The translations under genes and the position numbers were made by a program. Positions 35,666-48,036 of a stretch of 64,000 nucleotides of DNA are shown here, piece by piece. The stretch is from positions 39,758,292 to 39,822,291 of the forward strand of contig OX359267.1 of assembly GCA_947179155.2 (NCBI GenBank), read 5' to 3'. Under the pieces are notes generated by a model that was given only the letters and a program-made list of their open reading frames with translations, ran no database searches and was not told the DNA's origin. This DNA comes from Hedera helix (Eukaryota > Streptophyta > Magnoliopsida > Apiales > Araliaceae). Every line of letters starts with the position of its first letter. Positions within the stretch are counted from its first letter, which is position 1.

Positions 35666-37430
35666 TCTCCTTTTCTTAACCATAGATATTTAAAAGTTTT
35701 GCCTCTGTCTCCTTTTAGGTTTCTTTAAGTTAATTTTGTGGTAATGAGCTGAAGAATTGATTTCTTAGTTCCCCTTTAAACACTGTAACTTTCTTCAAAA
35801 CCGTCAAGGGATTTTTGTGTATACAGTAAAAGTGGCACTTCTTTCCTCTCATCGCTCTACTTTCATTGTCATTTTACATGGGTAATGATGAATTAAATTT
35901 GTATAATCTTTTGTGCAGGCTGAGTCTTTTGGGTTTTAACATTTTTTTTATAAGTAAATTAGTGTTTTGACATTATTGCTGTGCTTAGTAGTTCGTCATC
36001 ATTCCAGCTAAACAACAACCTTTATATACAATATTAGTTGTTATCTCAGTACCCTCATGATGATGCCTTGGTAAAACACTTAATAGAATCCACATGATAC
36101 TCGTAGAAGTTTCAAGGATTGAATGTGTCTGTACTCTGTAAGAACTCCCACATCAGTTACGTTTCATTTTCTGCTTCTTTATAATTTTTGCATGACATGG
36201 AAGATTAGGAATTTCAGGTTTGAAACTCATAATGTTTTGGAACATAGGATTATTTGTTGTACCACTCCCTAGTGGCCTCATATATGTAATACTTGTTTTG
36301 TTCAATTTGTTTTCATGATTCTTAACTCCTTCCCCCTAGTATGTAATCTGCTGCTCTAAGTTGTACTACCCCAAAAGAATAGGTCTCACTCCTTCACTTT
36401 CCCATTCCAGCCCCTAAACCTAAAAAATGTGGCTTCTCTTGAAGAACCAAGTACAGTGAAGTTTGTAATACAATAAGGTATCCTCACTCCTTTTACCGTG
36501 GAACTCCGACCCTCTTGTACACTAGATTCCCAAGGAATATTTTAAAATAGAATTCATCAATGATGGATGGAAAAAATGAACTGAAGAATTGATTTCTTAG
36601 TTCCCCTTTAAACCGTCGAGGGTTTTATTAAAAACTGTCGAGGGTTTTTTGTGTATACAGTTGAAGTGGCAGTTTTTTCCTCTCATTAGCACTTTCTTTG
36701 TCTTTTTACATGGTAAATGATGAATTAAATTTGATTCACAGGTTGAGTCTTCAGTGTTTTAACATTTTTTTGATAAATAAGTTAGTATTTTGACATTATT
36801 GCTGTGCTTATTAGTTCGTCATCAGTCCCAGCTAAACCGCCAGCTTTATATATAGTATTAGTTCTTATATTAGTACACTCATGGTGACGCCTTGATAAAA
36901 CACTTGAAACCCATAATAAATAAAGTCTATTATACTTGTTTCTAGTTTCAAGGATTGAATGTGTCAGTAAGAACTCCCACATAGTTATTTTCTGCTAGTT
37001 TATAATTATTGCATGATATGGAAGATTGGGAATTTCAGGTTTGGAACATAGGATTATATGTTGCAGCACTTCCCTCATATTTCTGATATTTGGTTTGTTC
37101 AATTTGTTTCGTGATTCTTACCTCCTTCCCTCTAGTATGTAATCTTCTGTTCTAAGTTGTACGACCCAAGAATAGTTCTCACTCCTTCACCAGCCCCTAA
37201 ACCTAAACAAAAATTTTAATTCTGGGTTCTCATAAGAACCAAGCACAATGAAGTTCGCAATACAATAAGGTATCCTCACTCCTTTTACCGCGGAACTCCT
37301 ACCCTCGTGTACACTAGATTCCCTAGGAATATTTATCGTAAGCCCGATCTTTCTTCTCTTGCTTGTACTTAACCTATAACAATTCTCTTCTAGTCTATTA
37401 TATTTGAGTATTATACTTTTATATAAGTAC
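35666..37430 (+). repeat. tandem segmental duplication of about 0.8 kb downstream of the DUF716 gene
   Basis: Copy 1 (about 35748-36542) and copy 2 (about 36580-37330) both begin CTGAAGAATTGATTTCTTAG and end TACACTAGATTCCC(A/T)AGGAA. Shared blocks include GTGTATACAGT(A/T)(A/G)AAGTGGCA, TTTTGACATTATTGCTGTGC and TCCTCACTCCTTTTACCG. Copies differ by substitutions and small deletions. Copy 1 starts about 80 bp after the stop codon, so the 3' UTR of the gene was probably part of the duplicated block. Confidence 0.85.
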
Positions 37431-39282
37431 AAGGGAAGTGATAGGTACTCTTACATATAGATAAAAGGCGGTGTTGATAAGCAGAGTTGCAAGTAAAAAG
37501 GAAGTGTGGGTTACTGAACCTCACTAGCCTCTTATATTTGTGTTAGTTCAAAGACCATGAATTTTGTTTGGTCTTAGGTTCATAGTAGATTCACTAATTA
37601 AAAATATGCCCTTGTGTGAGTCACATAAATCCTTGATTTCTCCATGTGGTGAGAAGGGGATCACTTAGTTTATTTATTGTCTTGTGACATTGTGTTTGTG
37701 GAGTTTTTTCTATGGGTTTTTTAATGAGGCCCGAGTTTTTGTCCTATTATTTTGAGTTTGGAGTGGTACTGAAGATCGGCTTTTTTGGAAATCCAGCGAT
37801 GCTAAGATATCTCACGCCATAGTTCTTTCATGATTATTTGGGGTTTCTGGACAAAGAGGAATACTCGGCTTTTCAACAATCTTTATTTATATTTCTCTTG
37901 TGGTATAGATTGACAATTTATCATCAGTTTGGGCTTTTGCCTTGGGAGGATCCTCCCAGGTTAATCTATATCTGATACTACTAGAGATTGGCAAGATTTC
38001 CTTTATTGAGGCCTTTGTATTTTTCCATTTGAGTCTTGAAACTTGTCATCCCCCTTGTACTCTCTAATAAATTTTATTCTGGTTTGAAAGAAAAAAGTAG
38101 AATAAGAGGTTTAAGAAAACTTGAACTCGAGGGGTTTTTGATAAATAAATAATTCATTAGAAGAATCAAAATGGGGTTGAACCCCCAGTACACAAGTCAC
38201 ATGCAGTATACAGGCATACAACACTCTTACATGGTGTATTTTAAAGGAAAATTTGATGGGTTAGAGCTCCCTGGTCCTCCTGAAGGGCCAAATGTTCGAC
38301 TGAAAGCATGAAGGTTCAAGGATATCTTAAGGCTTTGGTAGGGTAACATCCATTAATTTGATCTTCCGGTCTGATTTATCTGTTTTTTTATTCTCTTAGC
38401 GAAATGATTGATTTAGTACAATCCACATATGCAATTTTATTGGCCATTGCCTGGAAGTCGTATTCTCTTGATTGTTTAGGAACTTTCAAGTTGTGAGTAG
38501 TATCTGCGAGATAGTCTGATTATCCATTTGAAGATTATGTTTTAGTAGTATCTGCGAGATTGTCTGATTACCTATTTGAAGATTATGTTTTATGTTTGTT
38601 GATCATAAAAATATATCCTTAAGAAATTATTTGAGAACATTCAATTACCTTATCATGTTCTTTGGGCATAATTGATCTCTGAACTATATTTTTTTTCCTT
38701 GCTTCCTTTACCTTATCATGTTCTTTGGGCATAATTGATCTCTGAACTATATTTTTTTTCCTTGCTTCCTTTGCTTAACATACATTTTTGTTCGTTTTCT
38801 TTATAATGCTCGAAAATTTTGTATTACCCCGTGTATTTTATATCTCACCAGTTGGTTCTTACAAATAAGATTTGTATTATTATTCTGTTCCCCTTACATG
38901 TAAATTCGGTTATAGCAGTCTTCTTCCTTTCCTATTATGTTATTTGACAGCTTAAGGTACTGTTTTTAAGTGAATGCATTGTAGTCTTGGGGGGGGGGGG
39001 GGGGGGGGGGGTTTCGGGGTTTTATATGACTAATCCTACTTGGGCCTTGCTCTCCATAATGTATAAAAGGTGGGCTATGAATTGTTATTGGGTGACCAAC
39101 TAACGCAAAGGCAAGGCCTGGCTAAGTCCTTTCAAAAATGTTCGGTGAAAAAATGGAAATGTGGTCCTCGTACTATAAACGGATTTATATTAAATTTAAA
39201 TTTAAAAGTTTTTAAATTGATTTTAAAAAATTAATATTAATCTTACATAAATACATACATACATACATATATATATACATAC

Positions 39283-39324
<42 letters not shown>

Positions 39325-39669
39325 GTACAAAATCGTTGCACAATATTAAAATTTAAGAATGGCTTTCAAAATATAACAAAATGATTTATCTTTTCATCTT
39401 TAATTTGATTTCAAAATCTTTCCATTTGCATTCTTGTTATCATAATTAATCATCTACTTGTCACTATTTGTTAAACTTTTGCCTTTTTTAAAAAATTAGT
39501 TAATATTCTTTAAAATTAATATTCTTACTAACTAGTATTTAATTATATAATAATTTGTTATAATTAAATAACATAAGCATATTTGTTCGAATTTAAATAA
39601 GATTTTGCTATTACCTAAATAAATGAATATTATATACACAAATGAATCATTAATTTAAAAATGAATACT

Positions 39670-39706
<37 letters not shown>

Positions 39707-39897
39707 GAATTACTATTGTAGAATTTAAAATTTTTTTATCAATAATTAGTTGTACATTATTAGTTGAACAATATATTTTAGAAGAATATATAATATAATA
39801 TAATAAAAATATAATATAATATATAAAAGTATAACGAATATGATAATTTTATAATAAAATATGTACTTTGGATGAGCTAATTTTAGAATAGATGAAG
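37431..39897. other. intergenic DNA with short tandem duplications and microsatellites
   Basis: No gene recognised. It contains a 49-bp tandem pair (TAGTATCTGCGAGAT...GAAGATTATGTTT, about 38498-38592), a 62-bp tandem pair (ACCTTATCATGTTCTTTGGG..., about 38648-38771), a poly-G run of about 21 (38991-39011), (TA)n at about 39283-39321 and (AT)n at about 39674-39702. Confidence 0.65.
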
Positions 39898-40987
39898 TAT
39901 AACGCCCCCAAATTTCTGTATTTATTATAGCGGATATGATGCATCACGATACAACTTTTATTCCATTGTTTACAATTTTTAGCCATCATAAAACCTTGCT
40001 TTGATATCAATTAATACAAATATTTACTTCATTCCAGAATTTGAAATCTTTACAATCTCTTATTATTTTTTCAGATCATTGTGATATATTCTATACATAT
40101 TAAACTCAATACATTATGATTCAATCTATTACATTGATTATGAATATCTTAAATTCACAATCCCGAGTTGACTTTACTCTTGTATGTTATTCTTTGACCA
40201 TTCATCTATAATTTACAATATTAACACCCATCTAGCATAACTAGAGACTATATAAATAAGTTTTGTAGCATCACAAGATATAACTATCTCAAAAGGGTTT
40301 TATGCCAACAACTAAGATCATTTCTAACATCAAAGGTTCATCCCCAAAAGGCTCAAACTGCGTGTACTTCTATTTATTATTCATTTGTTTATCTATTGTC
40401 TTTATCGAAACCTTATGAGTTCTCAACTTAACTGCAAAAATTTATTTAAAGCAAGAGTGAGCAACTGTGTTACTCAACAAGTTTAAAATATTACAAATAA
40501 CATGTTTCACGTATATACATGCATCATATCATGCATACTTGGCATTCTATACATGTTTTATGTTTCTCATGCTTTACATTTATTCAAGTTTCATACTTAT
40601 TGTGCTTTGCATTTATACATGCTTCATGTTTTGTATTTATACATGCTTCATAACTTTAATCTGTAAAGTTCACATAGCACATTTTACTTAAACCATCAAG
40701 TAAAAATCAAGAATAATTACCAAATAGTTGCACAGAGTACACATTATAACAAGTTCACATGAATTTCATCTATTACAAAAAAATTACAAATAACATATAA
40801 CACAAGTTTTGAAAAAAACTTGTACATAACAAGTTCACAAGAATATCACATAATATTAAAAAATTTGTCTGATACGCTTATCTGGCTTACTCTAATCATT
40901 TGCATTCATCGTATGACCTACACATATCATATGTCGGTTTGCCAATTAGTTATATATATAACTTATCGTTATTCTTATTTAAAAGTT

Positions 40988-41029
<42 letters not shown>

Positions 41030-42159
41030 TTTATTTAGCTAATTTTTGTTTCATTTCTAAATTCGATGTATTACTAACCTTGTTGGTCAATTAATACACC
41101 ACTAAGACTACACAACATATTCCCTATGTCAAATTATAACTCATCCAAAATTTTACTTCAAACCGAGTTATAAAACTCGTTTTCATGATTTTTACTTTAA
41201 CAAAGCAATGTTTTCGTTTTTATCATAACTTATTCGTTATTCGTCCGTTTTTGTTCATCTTTATGCCAAATTAAACCTTATTTAGTCTAGTTTCACACCA
41301 CATAGGATCAGATTCATGATTCCTTCTCAATCAAAACAGAATTTCATCTTTCCAACGAATGTCAGAAAATTACAATTTCTGGTCAGTCTTATCTAAATAA
41401 TTTCTCAAAAATAATCTACTCCATAAAATGGTTCAAACTCGCGAGTACTGCTAGAAAACTTCAATATCTATAACTTTTCAGTTTATACCATCTTCAAATT
41501 TCAAACACACTATTTTATATGATTTTTGGAAGGACAAGACAAATTCCAATTTTCTATTTTTTGGCAAACCAAAATTCGTTCGGACCAGTCTCACTCTAAC
41601 AGTTACCACGGACAATTCACAGGGAATTTTTTAGTGATTCTTGTTTATGTGTTTAGCTTACTTCTAGGGCTTTCTTTTCATATATATCTCCTCTCCTAAC
41701 TCATTATACACAAAGAGTTATGGTCCTTGGAAAATCAGGTTTTGTTGTTACCCATTTTGGTGATTTTTGTTCTTCCTCTTTTTCTTTCACTTCTTTTAAT
41801 TTCTTGAATCATTTACTTGATTCTTGTTAATCTATGTTTATACCATTACATACAAGCTTAATCATGATCTTTTTTCATAAATCTCTTTAAAACATCATCT
41901 ACTCATATGAAAACCAAAGTATACACAAGGGTTTTAAAATATACCTTCATGAGTTTACTTTCTTTTTAGCTTAAGCTTTCTTCTTCTTCTCCTTGTTTGC
42001 TCCAAGATTTTCTTGCTTCCTCAAATTTTTTCTCTCATGCTCTCTCTTAAATTCACTAAGTAGAAAGAACCAATATTGCAAAAACTCTTGAAATTCTTCT
42101 AAGGTTCTCTATTTATAGAGGACCAAGGGAAAAATAGTCATTAGTTATCCCTAAGAAAG

Positions 42160-42440
42160 GGGGAAATGGTCTTTAAGATAATCCAAGGAATTTTTTTAGA
42201 AATTTCCTCCAAGGACATAATAGTCATAAACAATTTTTTTACAAGGACAAAATGGTCATTCTACAATCACTTAGGAAATTTCCTTTTAGGACACAAAAGT
42301 CATTATCAATTTTCACTAAGGACAAAGTGGTCATTTGGCCTTTCACTAGGAAACTTCCAAAAAAAACTATCTAAGGATACAATAGTCATTATCAATTTCC
42401 TCTAACGATAAAATAGTCATTACGCAATCAAAAGGAAACT
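42160..42440 (-). repeat. degenerate 50-60 bp repeats inside the inverted LTR
   Basis: Phrases such as AAGGACA(A/T)AATGGTCATT and (C/T)TAGGAAA(T/C)TTCC return about five times. They belong to the LTR interior. Confidence 0.6.
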
Positions 42441-42539
42441 TCGTAAAAAAATTCTAGCACATTTTTCACATGGCTTCTCCTTAGGGTGGTCGAATTTTGA
42501 GGGTATTTTCCCTTCTTTTTTTTCTCTACCATTTTCGTC

Positions 42540-42795
42540 ACTCTACTGTTCTGCCGCTCTACTATTTGATAGTCACTTAACTATATGATGATCATTCTAT
42601 TATCTGAGGGTCACTCTACTATCTGATGATCACTCTACTATCTGATGACCACTCTATTATTATGATGGTCACTCTACTTTCTGATTACCACTCTACCATA
42701 TGTTAGTCACTCTACCATTTGATGATCAATGACCACTCTATCATCTGATGGTCACTCTACTATATGATGACCATTTTACTATCTAATTGTCATAA
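42540..42795 (-). repeat. minisatellite of about 19-20 bp units inside the inverted LTR
   Basis: CACTCTACTATCTGATGATC and variants (GGTCACTCTACTATCTGATG) recur more than ten times with point changes. Confidence 0.85.
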
Positions 42796-43008
42796 AATTA
42801 AACTGTTGACTTTGACAAAAAGTCAACCCAAACACCATATCGTTTTCATAGTCTTTACTAAATTCAATGTTCCGGACGCAACGACTCAGTCCGTTTCTTC
42901 AAATTTCTTCTCGAACTCAAATTTGACTTTTTGACTTGTATAATTTTCTCATTTTTCACTTATATTTAAAATTTTTATTTCATCATTTGGAAATTTCAAA
43001 ATATTACG

Positions 43009-44437
43009 TTATCCTCTCCTTATAAAAATTCCATCCATGGAATCACTAGCAACATAACCTTCGAATTCGGTTTACATATAGACTTTTACGCAATCTCTTG
43101 ATCAAAAATTTATTCTTCACGTCATAAAAATATTACATTTTTTTTCTCTTCATTTACTTTTTCCTATCCAATTCATGGATAAGAAATCTTTTCTTAGTCC
43201 AAGTTTTATCTGACTCGCTTCGGCTTATAACTTCCTGTTTATTTCAAGTATTAATATCATCATATCTCTTATATTCATACGTAGACTTTATTTTATAATA
43301 CTCTTTTATTTTCATCATTATCTCTTACCTTCTTTTCATAACACGGTTTATACATTCTTGAATAATCAAAATTCTTTAAAACTGTATATTATAGCTTCAT
43401 ATATCACAATCTTCAATCTTCTCGTTTCTTTCTTTATTTTCTAATTCTTCAACATTGCTATCTTTTGCATTTAATTCTCTTTATTCTCATTCAACCGTAA
43501 TAACTTATACCTTATTATAAGTTAATCATCTACCGAGTTACTAAAACACCATACTAATATATTAGCATATCTTCATAACCTCCTCAGAGTTAAACCATAT
43601 ATGTTCTTTTTAACACATAAAAATTTAATCATCCCCCCATACATTTCTCTCATACAAATTTATATTTTACATCTTAATCTTATTTTTACTTCAATAACTA
43701 TCTTACAATTTTCTTATATGAGAATTATTGTACACTACAATTGCTTTATTCATATTTACAAACTTCATAATTATTTGGAATATCATGTGAAGTATATAAT
43801 AACTAGGTTATGTCTATGTCAAGTACCGTTTAGTTACTACTCCCTTAATTGTAAAATTAGTGATATTTTTATTAATATAGTAAAATCAACCGAAAATAAA
43901 AATAAGGATGTGTTAAAGTTGGTGCCACTTGATAGTCTAAACAAATCCCATATTGAATACACTCGTTGCTTTGCTAGTGGAAGGATATTACCATAAATTT
44001 ATTTATGTAAGTTGACATTTTGGTTGCCTAATTAATGTAGCCGTAGGATGAGTTCCGGAAACTCGATGATCCTTTGTTCATGATTTGAGTTTGAGATTGT
44101 CAATTGTTTCATTTTGTAAAATTTATAATAATATCCACAATAAGTGGTGTGAACATAGCCCGGTCATTTATTTAAATGTAATAAAATTATGATTTTCGAC
44201 ATAAGTTTTTCTATATTATATAAACATTAATCTGTGAATTAGTGATTAAAAATAATTACATATATATATGGAAAAAGTATTTTCAAATATTTTGTCTGGC
44301 AAACAAACTCCCGAGACCCGAGTTCGATCGATCCCAGTGTCATGATGTAGGAGCAAAGCTTATATACGTATTTAAGATGGTACAATACATTGGAGTGCAT
44401 TATTACTAGAAATTGCGATGGCAGTGGAGAAAGATTA

Positions 44438-44440
<3 letters not shown>
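43009..44440. other. AT-rich region, no gene identified
   Basis: The first about 50 bp are internal sequence of the inverted gypsy element. The rest has no supported coding frame. Confidence 0.5.
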
Positions 44441-44493
<53 letters not shown>

Positions 44494-44510
44494 GGGAGGG
44501 GGAGGGGGCA
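44438..44510 (+). repeat. compound microsatellite (TA)n(TG)n(GGGGGA)n
   Basis: (TA) of about 16 bp is followed by (TG)19 and GGGGGAGGGGGAGGGGG. Slippage-prone. Confidence 0.9.
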
Positions 44511-44829
44511 AGATGAATGGCGTCAAATTCCAAGAAAATTTTCACGTGTCCAAAATAAAAAATTAAAAAAAAATCCAAGGAGAGAGAAGGCAAATTTAGA
44601 GTAAAGACGGACACAATCCATCCGATCTTTCTACATACATAAACAATTCAATTACTAATACAAAACCAGCTGGAATATGGGGATATCAATCTACTACTAT
44701 TAACAGTGTTCAGCAAAGAAATGGAATATACACCAATCCTCCCTCGACAGCTCCGCCTCGACTACTTCTACCACCAATTGTGTCATTTGTGTGGGTACTT
44801 ATCCCACATTTATCCGCACTCAAAAATCA

Positions 44830-45070
44830 CTTGTACTACGTTCGGATCGAATGAATGAATAAAAAAATAAAATGATTCATTTTTATTAAATAAAAATATA
44901 TATATTTAATTGCTTCAAGAAAATATGATAAATTATTTTCATCTTTCTTAAATTTATTAATTTTATTCCTTAAGAAAAGGTATGACATAACTTATTCTAC
45001 CTTGAATAGAATGAATCATTTCACTCTCTATTTTACTCTCTTCTCTATTTCATTCCTTTAATCCGAACGT
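44830..45070. mobile_element. MITE with CGTTCGGAT ends
   Basis: The left end CGTTCGGATCGAATGAATGAA and right end, read inward, CGTTCGGATTAAAGGAATGAA form a terminal inverted repeat around about 240 bp. The interior (AAATTTATTAATTTTATTCCTT, GAATGAATCATTTCACTCTC) matches the element at 63462-63685, so it is a multi-copy family. The superfamily is not certain. Confidence 0.7.
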
Positions 45071-45289
45071 AACATCATGTTGTTTCTGTTTAAGTCCAAC
45101 CATAAAATAATAAAACAAGCCTTCTTGCCTTGGAGGCAACGAGGAAAAGAAATCACTCTCCAAATTTCCAATTCCATCTTGATGGAAGTCAAAGTGCAGA
45201 CATAATTTTCATGAAACACAAGAATTCTTTTCATAGTAATAATCTTCATTACTCTGAATTGCCCTTACAACCCAAAATCAGCTTTGGGT

Positions 45290-45385
45290 AAAAATTTTGT
45301 AACTTGAGGACAACGCATGAAAAAATTTGTAACTTAAGGACAATGCATGAAAAAATTTGTAACTTAAGGACGTGTGAAATATGCA
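45290..45385 (+). repeat. short tandem repeat, three copies of about 36 bp
   Basis: AAATTTGTAACTT(G/A)AGGACAA(C/T)GCATGAAAA recurs twice fully and once partly. Confidence 0.85.
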
Positions 45386-48036
45386 ATGTGCAATATGCAT
45401 GGCTCCTCTTCGTTCCTTACTAAATGGTAGCTCTTAGCAATTGCTAAGAAATCTTTACATATATAAACAAGTAAATTAAAACAAACTTCAACTTCCAAGT
45501 ACTAGTATAAATTTATCACAAAACTGATAAAATATAAATAAATAAAAGTGCCCATAAATAAACACCTCATTTTTTAACTTACTTGGGAACGAGGAAGTCA
45601 AGAGCTGACTTGGGTTTTAGGGGTGGGGTTGTTTAACTTTAGATTGGTATTGGTGGCAGAAACAAGAAAATAAAGGAAATTTAGATGCTATGGTTTCCGT
45701 ACACACGTAGGTTTCTTCCAACTTCACTTCGATGATGCTGATAATTGGCTAATTACAGCAAAAACTATTTATCTTTTGTTTGGACCCCTCATATACAAGT
45801 ATATAAACAACTTCATGCCTATACCGTCTTTCTTGATCTATCTCCTATTCCCATGAGAAAAAAGGCAGGAAAATATTGTGACTAAAGAGATAAAGCCTTT
45901 TCTGAACTCTCTCCCTTATAGGCTCTTCTCCAGTCTATCCGTGGTTTTACAACCCCCAACAACTCCCTAGATGGCAGACAAGCCTATGGTGATTGAGTTC
46001 AGGAAAGCCTCACTCTCTCTGCACCTGAATGCCACGGAGCAAAACAATTAACTAGGAAATGAAGAAAATAATACTCTTTGTCAAACCGGTGTAGCCGTGA
46101 GTACAGTGCAACGTGTGCTCGGTGTAGCCGTGAGTACAGTGCAACGTGTGCTCGAGTTAGAGTCAGTGTTAGTTACACCTTAGCAAACAGACTGATAATA
46201 CATTTTCTGTTTTTATATGCTTTGTTATCTCTCTTTTATATGTTCTGTTTTCGTATACTTCTGTTACTTATCTATTTACACTCACCTCTCCTTGTGACAC
46301 ACATATACTACAATATTATTGCTATTACATAACTTCTGGCACTAATAGAAGTCATTATTTCTCTCCCTCGCCCCTCCCACCCCCCAAATCATATATATGT
46401 ATATAAATATACATAATATAGAAAACGATATGTCCACTTGCAAAATACAAGAGACTGACATAAAGTTCATAGCTGCCACAGAATACACCTTACAGAACAC
46501 AAGTCCTTGAATCACAGGTATGACTCCCAATCAGGAGTACCAGCCTAACAGGATTTGACATGAACATCTAAAGCTTTAAAAAAATCCATGGAAAACCAAG
46601 ATTCTTCAACATATCTTTATTTCATACCCTTACCCCATTTCAAGATGAACGGGGAGAATAAAGTCTTTCAGCTTTCTTTTTTTCAGGAGCCCAGAGCGCT
46701 AAAAGGTGGGGGAGAAGCAAGCCGAATCTTTCAGCAGGCTCTGTTTCTCCAGGGCAGAGGATGGCGAAAAGGCACCCCAAATGACAACTAATCTCCCTCG
46801 ATTGTCAGCACTCCAGCTTCGCAGGATGGGTGATGTGCACCAATCAGTAACAACAGCCTCATCCGAATTGAGATCATGACAAAAACAGCCCTCCAGCAAA
46901 TATTTGTTCCCTATATATATGGTATTTGGTATAACATTCAATCTGTAGTACTCTACTATTTTCATGATTCTACCAACTTTACTTCTAAAATGTCCTACTC
47001 CATCTGTACCGATTTAATTAACCTATTTTACTTGTGCAATGATATGAGAAATATGGTAACTTAATATAGAAGGGTTCATTAAATTGGAGATAGCGAGAAT
47101 GGTTCTTAATTCATATTATCAACACAGCAAGGCCTTATGGCAATTCCAAGTACAGGAAGTCCAGTATCAAACTTAAACTTGAACAATAAGCTCAACCTCA
47201 ATACAATTCCTTCAAGAGCTTTAACTTGCTTATTGTCATGTTCATCAATCTCTTAAGAGCTTTGAGTTGCTAATTTTCATAGTTCTCTCAGTAAAGAAAT
47301 TTTGAACTCGAATCATGTGCCCATGACAATACAACACAAATAATCTGCAAGAATTACATAAAACACTCTTTCTTCACAATTTTCCATTTTCCCCCATGTC
47401 TAAGTTTGTGCATTTATTTGATTATACTTCCTCTTAAAATTTCAAGTAAAATTATTAACGATATAAGAATAAAGAATAAAATCCAATGACGTGATGAACA
47501 GAAACCTATAATAATAATAATATTCTAAAAGCATGCAAAGGGACGGTTTTGGAGTTGAGCTTTCTTCTTCGCAAACTTTCTTCATAACTATGGTTTAGGA
47601 AGTAAGGGCTTATGAAAAAGAAGAAAAAACTTTTTCATTTTCCCATCTCTTCTACTTTCTCCCCCATCCAAGAATAAATGAATTAAAATAAAAGACGACC
47701 AATTGTCTAAAAGACACCCTTTTGTCAAAAAGGCTTTCTGTAAAGCGAAAGTCAATAAATTATAAATGATAAAAGAAGTTGCTTCAAGTATTCAAACAAT
47801 CCATTAAAATAGAAGTCATTGTTATATAATTATCAACTAGATGGCCAATATTTCATACCTGAGATATCTTTCAAAGGTTTTTTGTTGAAGTTGCCATTTG
47901 ATCAGTAGCATTAACTTTAAGTTATTAAATATCCTTGCATAAGCTTGCACCTTAAAAATCAAGCTGATTTTACATCAGAAAAAAGAGGAAGCTGCTCCAT
48001 GATCATACAAGTAGTACAGAATTCCAGCAAGGATCA
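45386..48036. other. intergenic region between MITE and SNM1 3' end
   Basis: It includes a 33-bp perfect tandem pair (GGTGTAGCCGTGAGTACAGT..., 46088-46153). A short ATG frame at 45971-46051 (26 codons, MADKPMVIEFRK...) and a minus-strand stretch at about 46965-46700 have coding-like composition (GCFCHDLNSDEAVVTDW, RGRLVVIWGAF) but match nothing I know. They may be relics or SNM1 3' UTR. No other gene seen. Confidence 0.45.

Larger units (their letters stand above)
39898..43008 (-). repeat. inverted, diverged gypsy LTR (probable Tekay-like), 3.1 kb
   Basis: Read on the minus strand it ends in AAATTTGGGGGCGTTATA (39898), close to the GGGGGCGTCACA end of the LTR at 6036. Just outside its other end, the minus strand reads GGAATTTTTATAAGGAGAGG, matching the end of pol and the polypurine tract of the first element. 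So an LTR with about 40-50 bp of attached internal sequence lies in reverse. Pol was not found beyond it, nor the other LTR. The terminal dinucleotides have decayed. A solo or truncated LTR is the best reading. Confidence 0.65.

Noticed and set aside
40467..41094. Aromatic- and Ile-rich short proteins
   Set aside because: AT-rich frames inside the inverted LTR, including a (TA)n tract; no family resemblance.
42540..42795. Regular 20-bp repeats as a CRISPR array
   Set aside because: Units are contiguous and degenerate without unique spacers, in a plant LTR; it is a minisatellite.
44239..44604. A histidine/threonine-rich protein and its opposite-strand partner
   Set aside because: They are translations of the TA/TG microsatellite.
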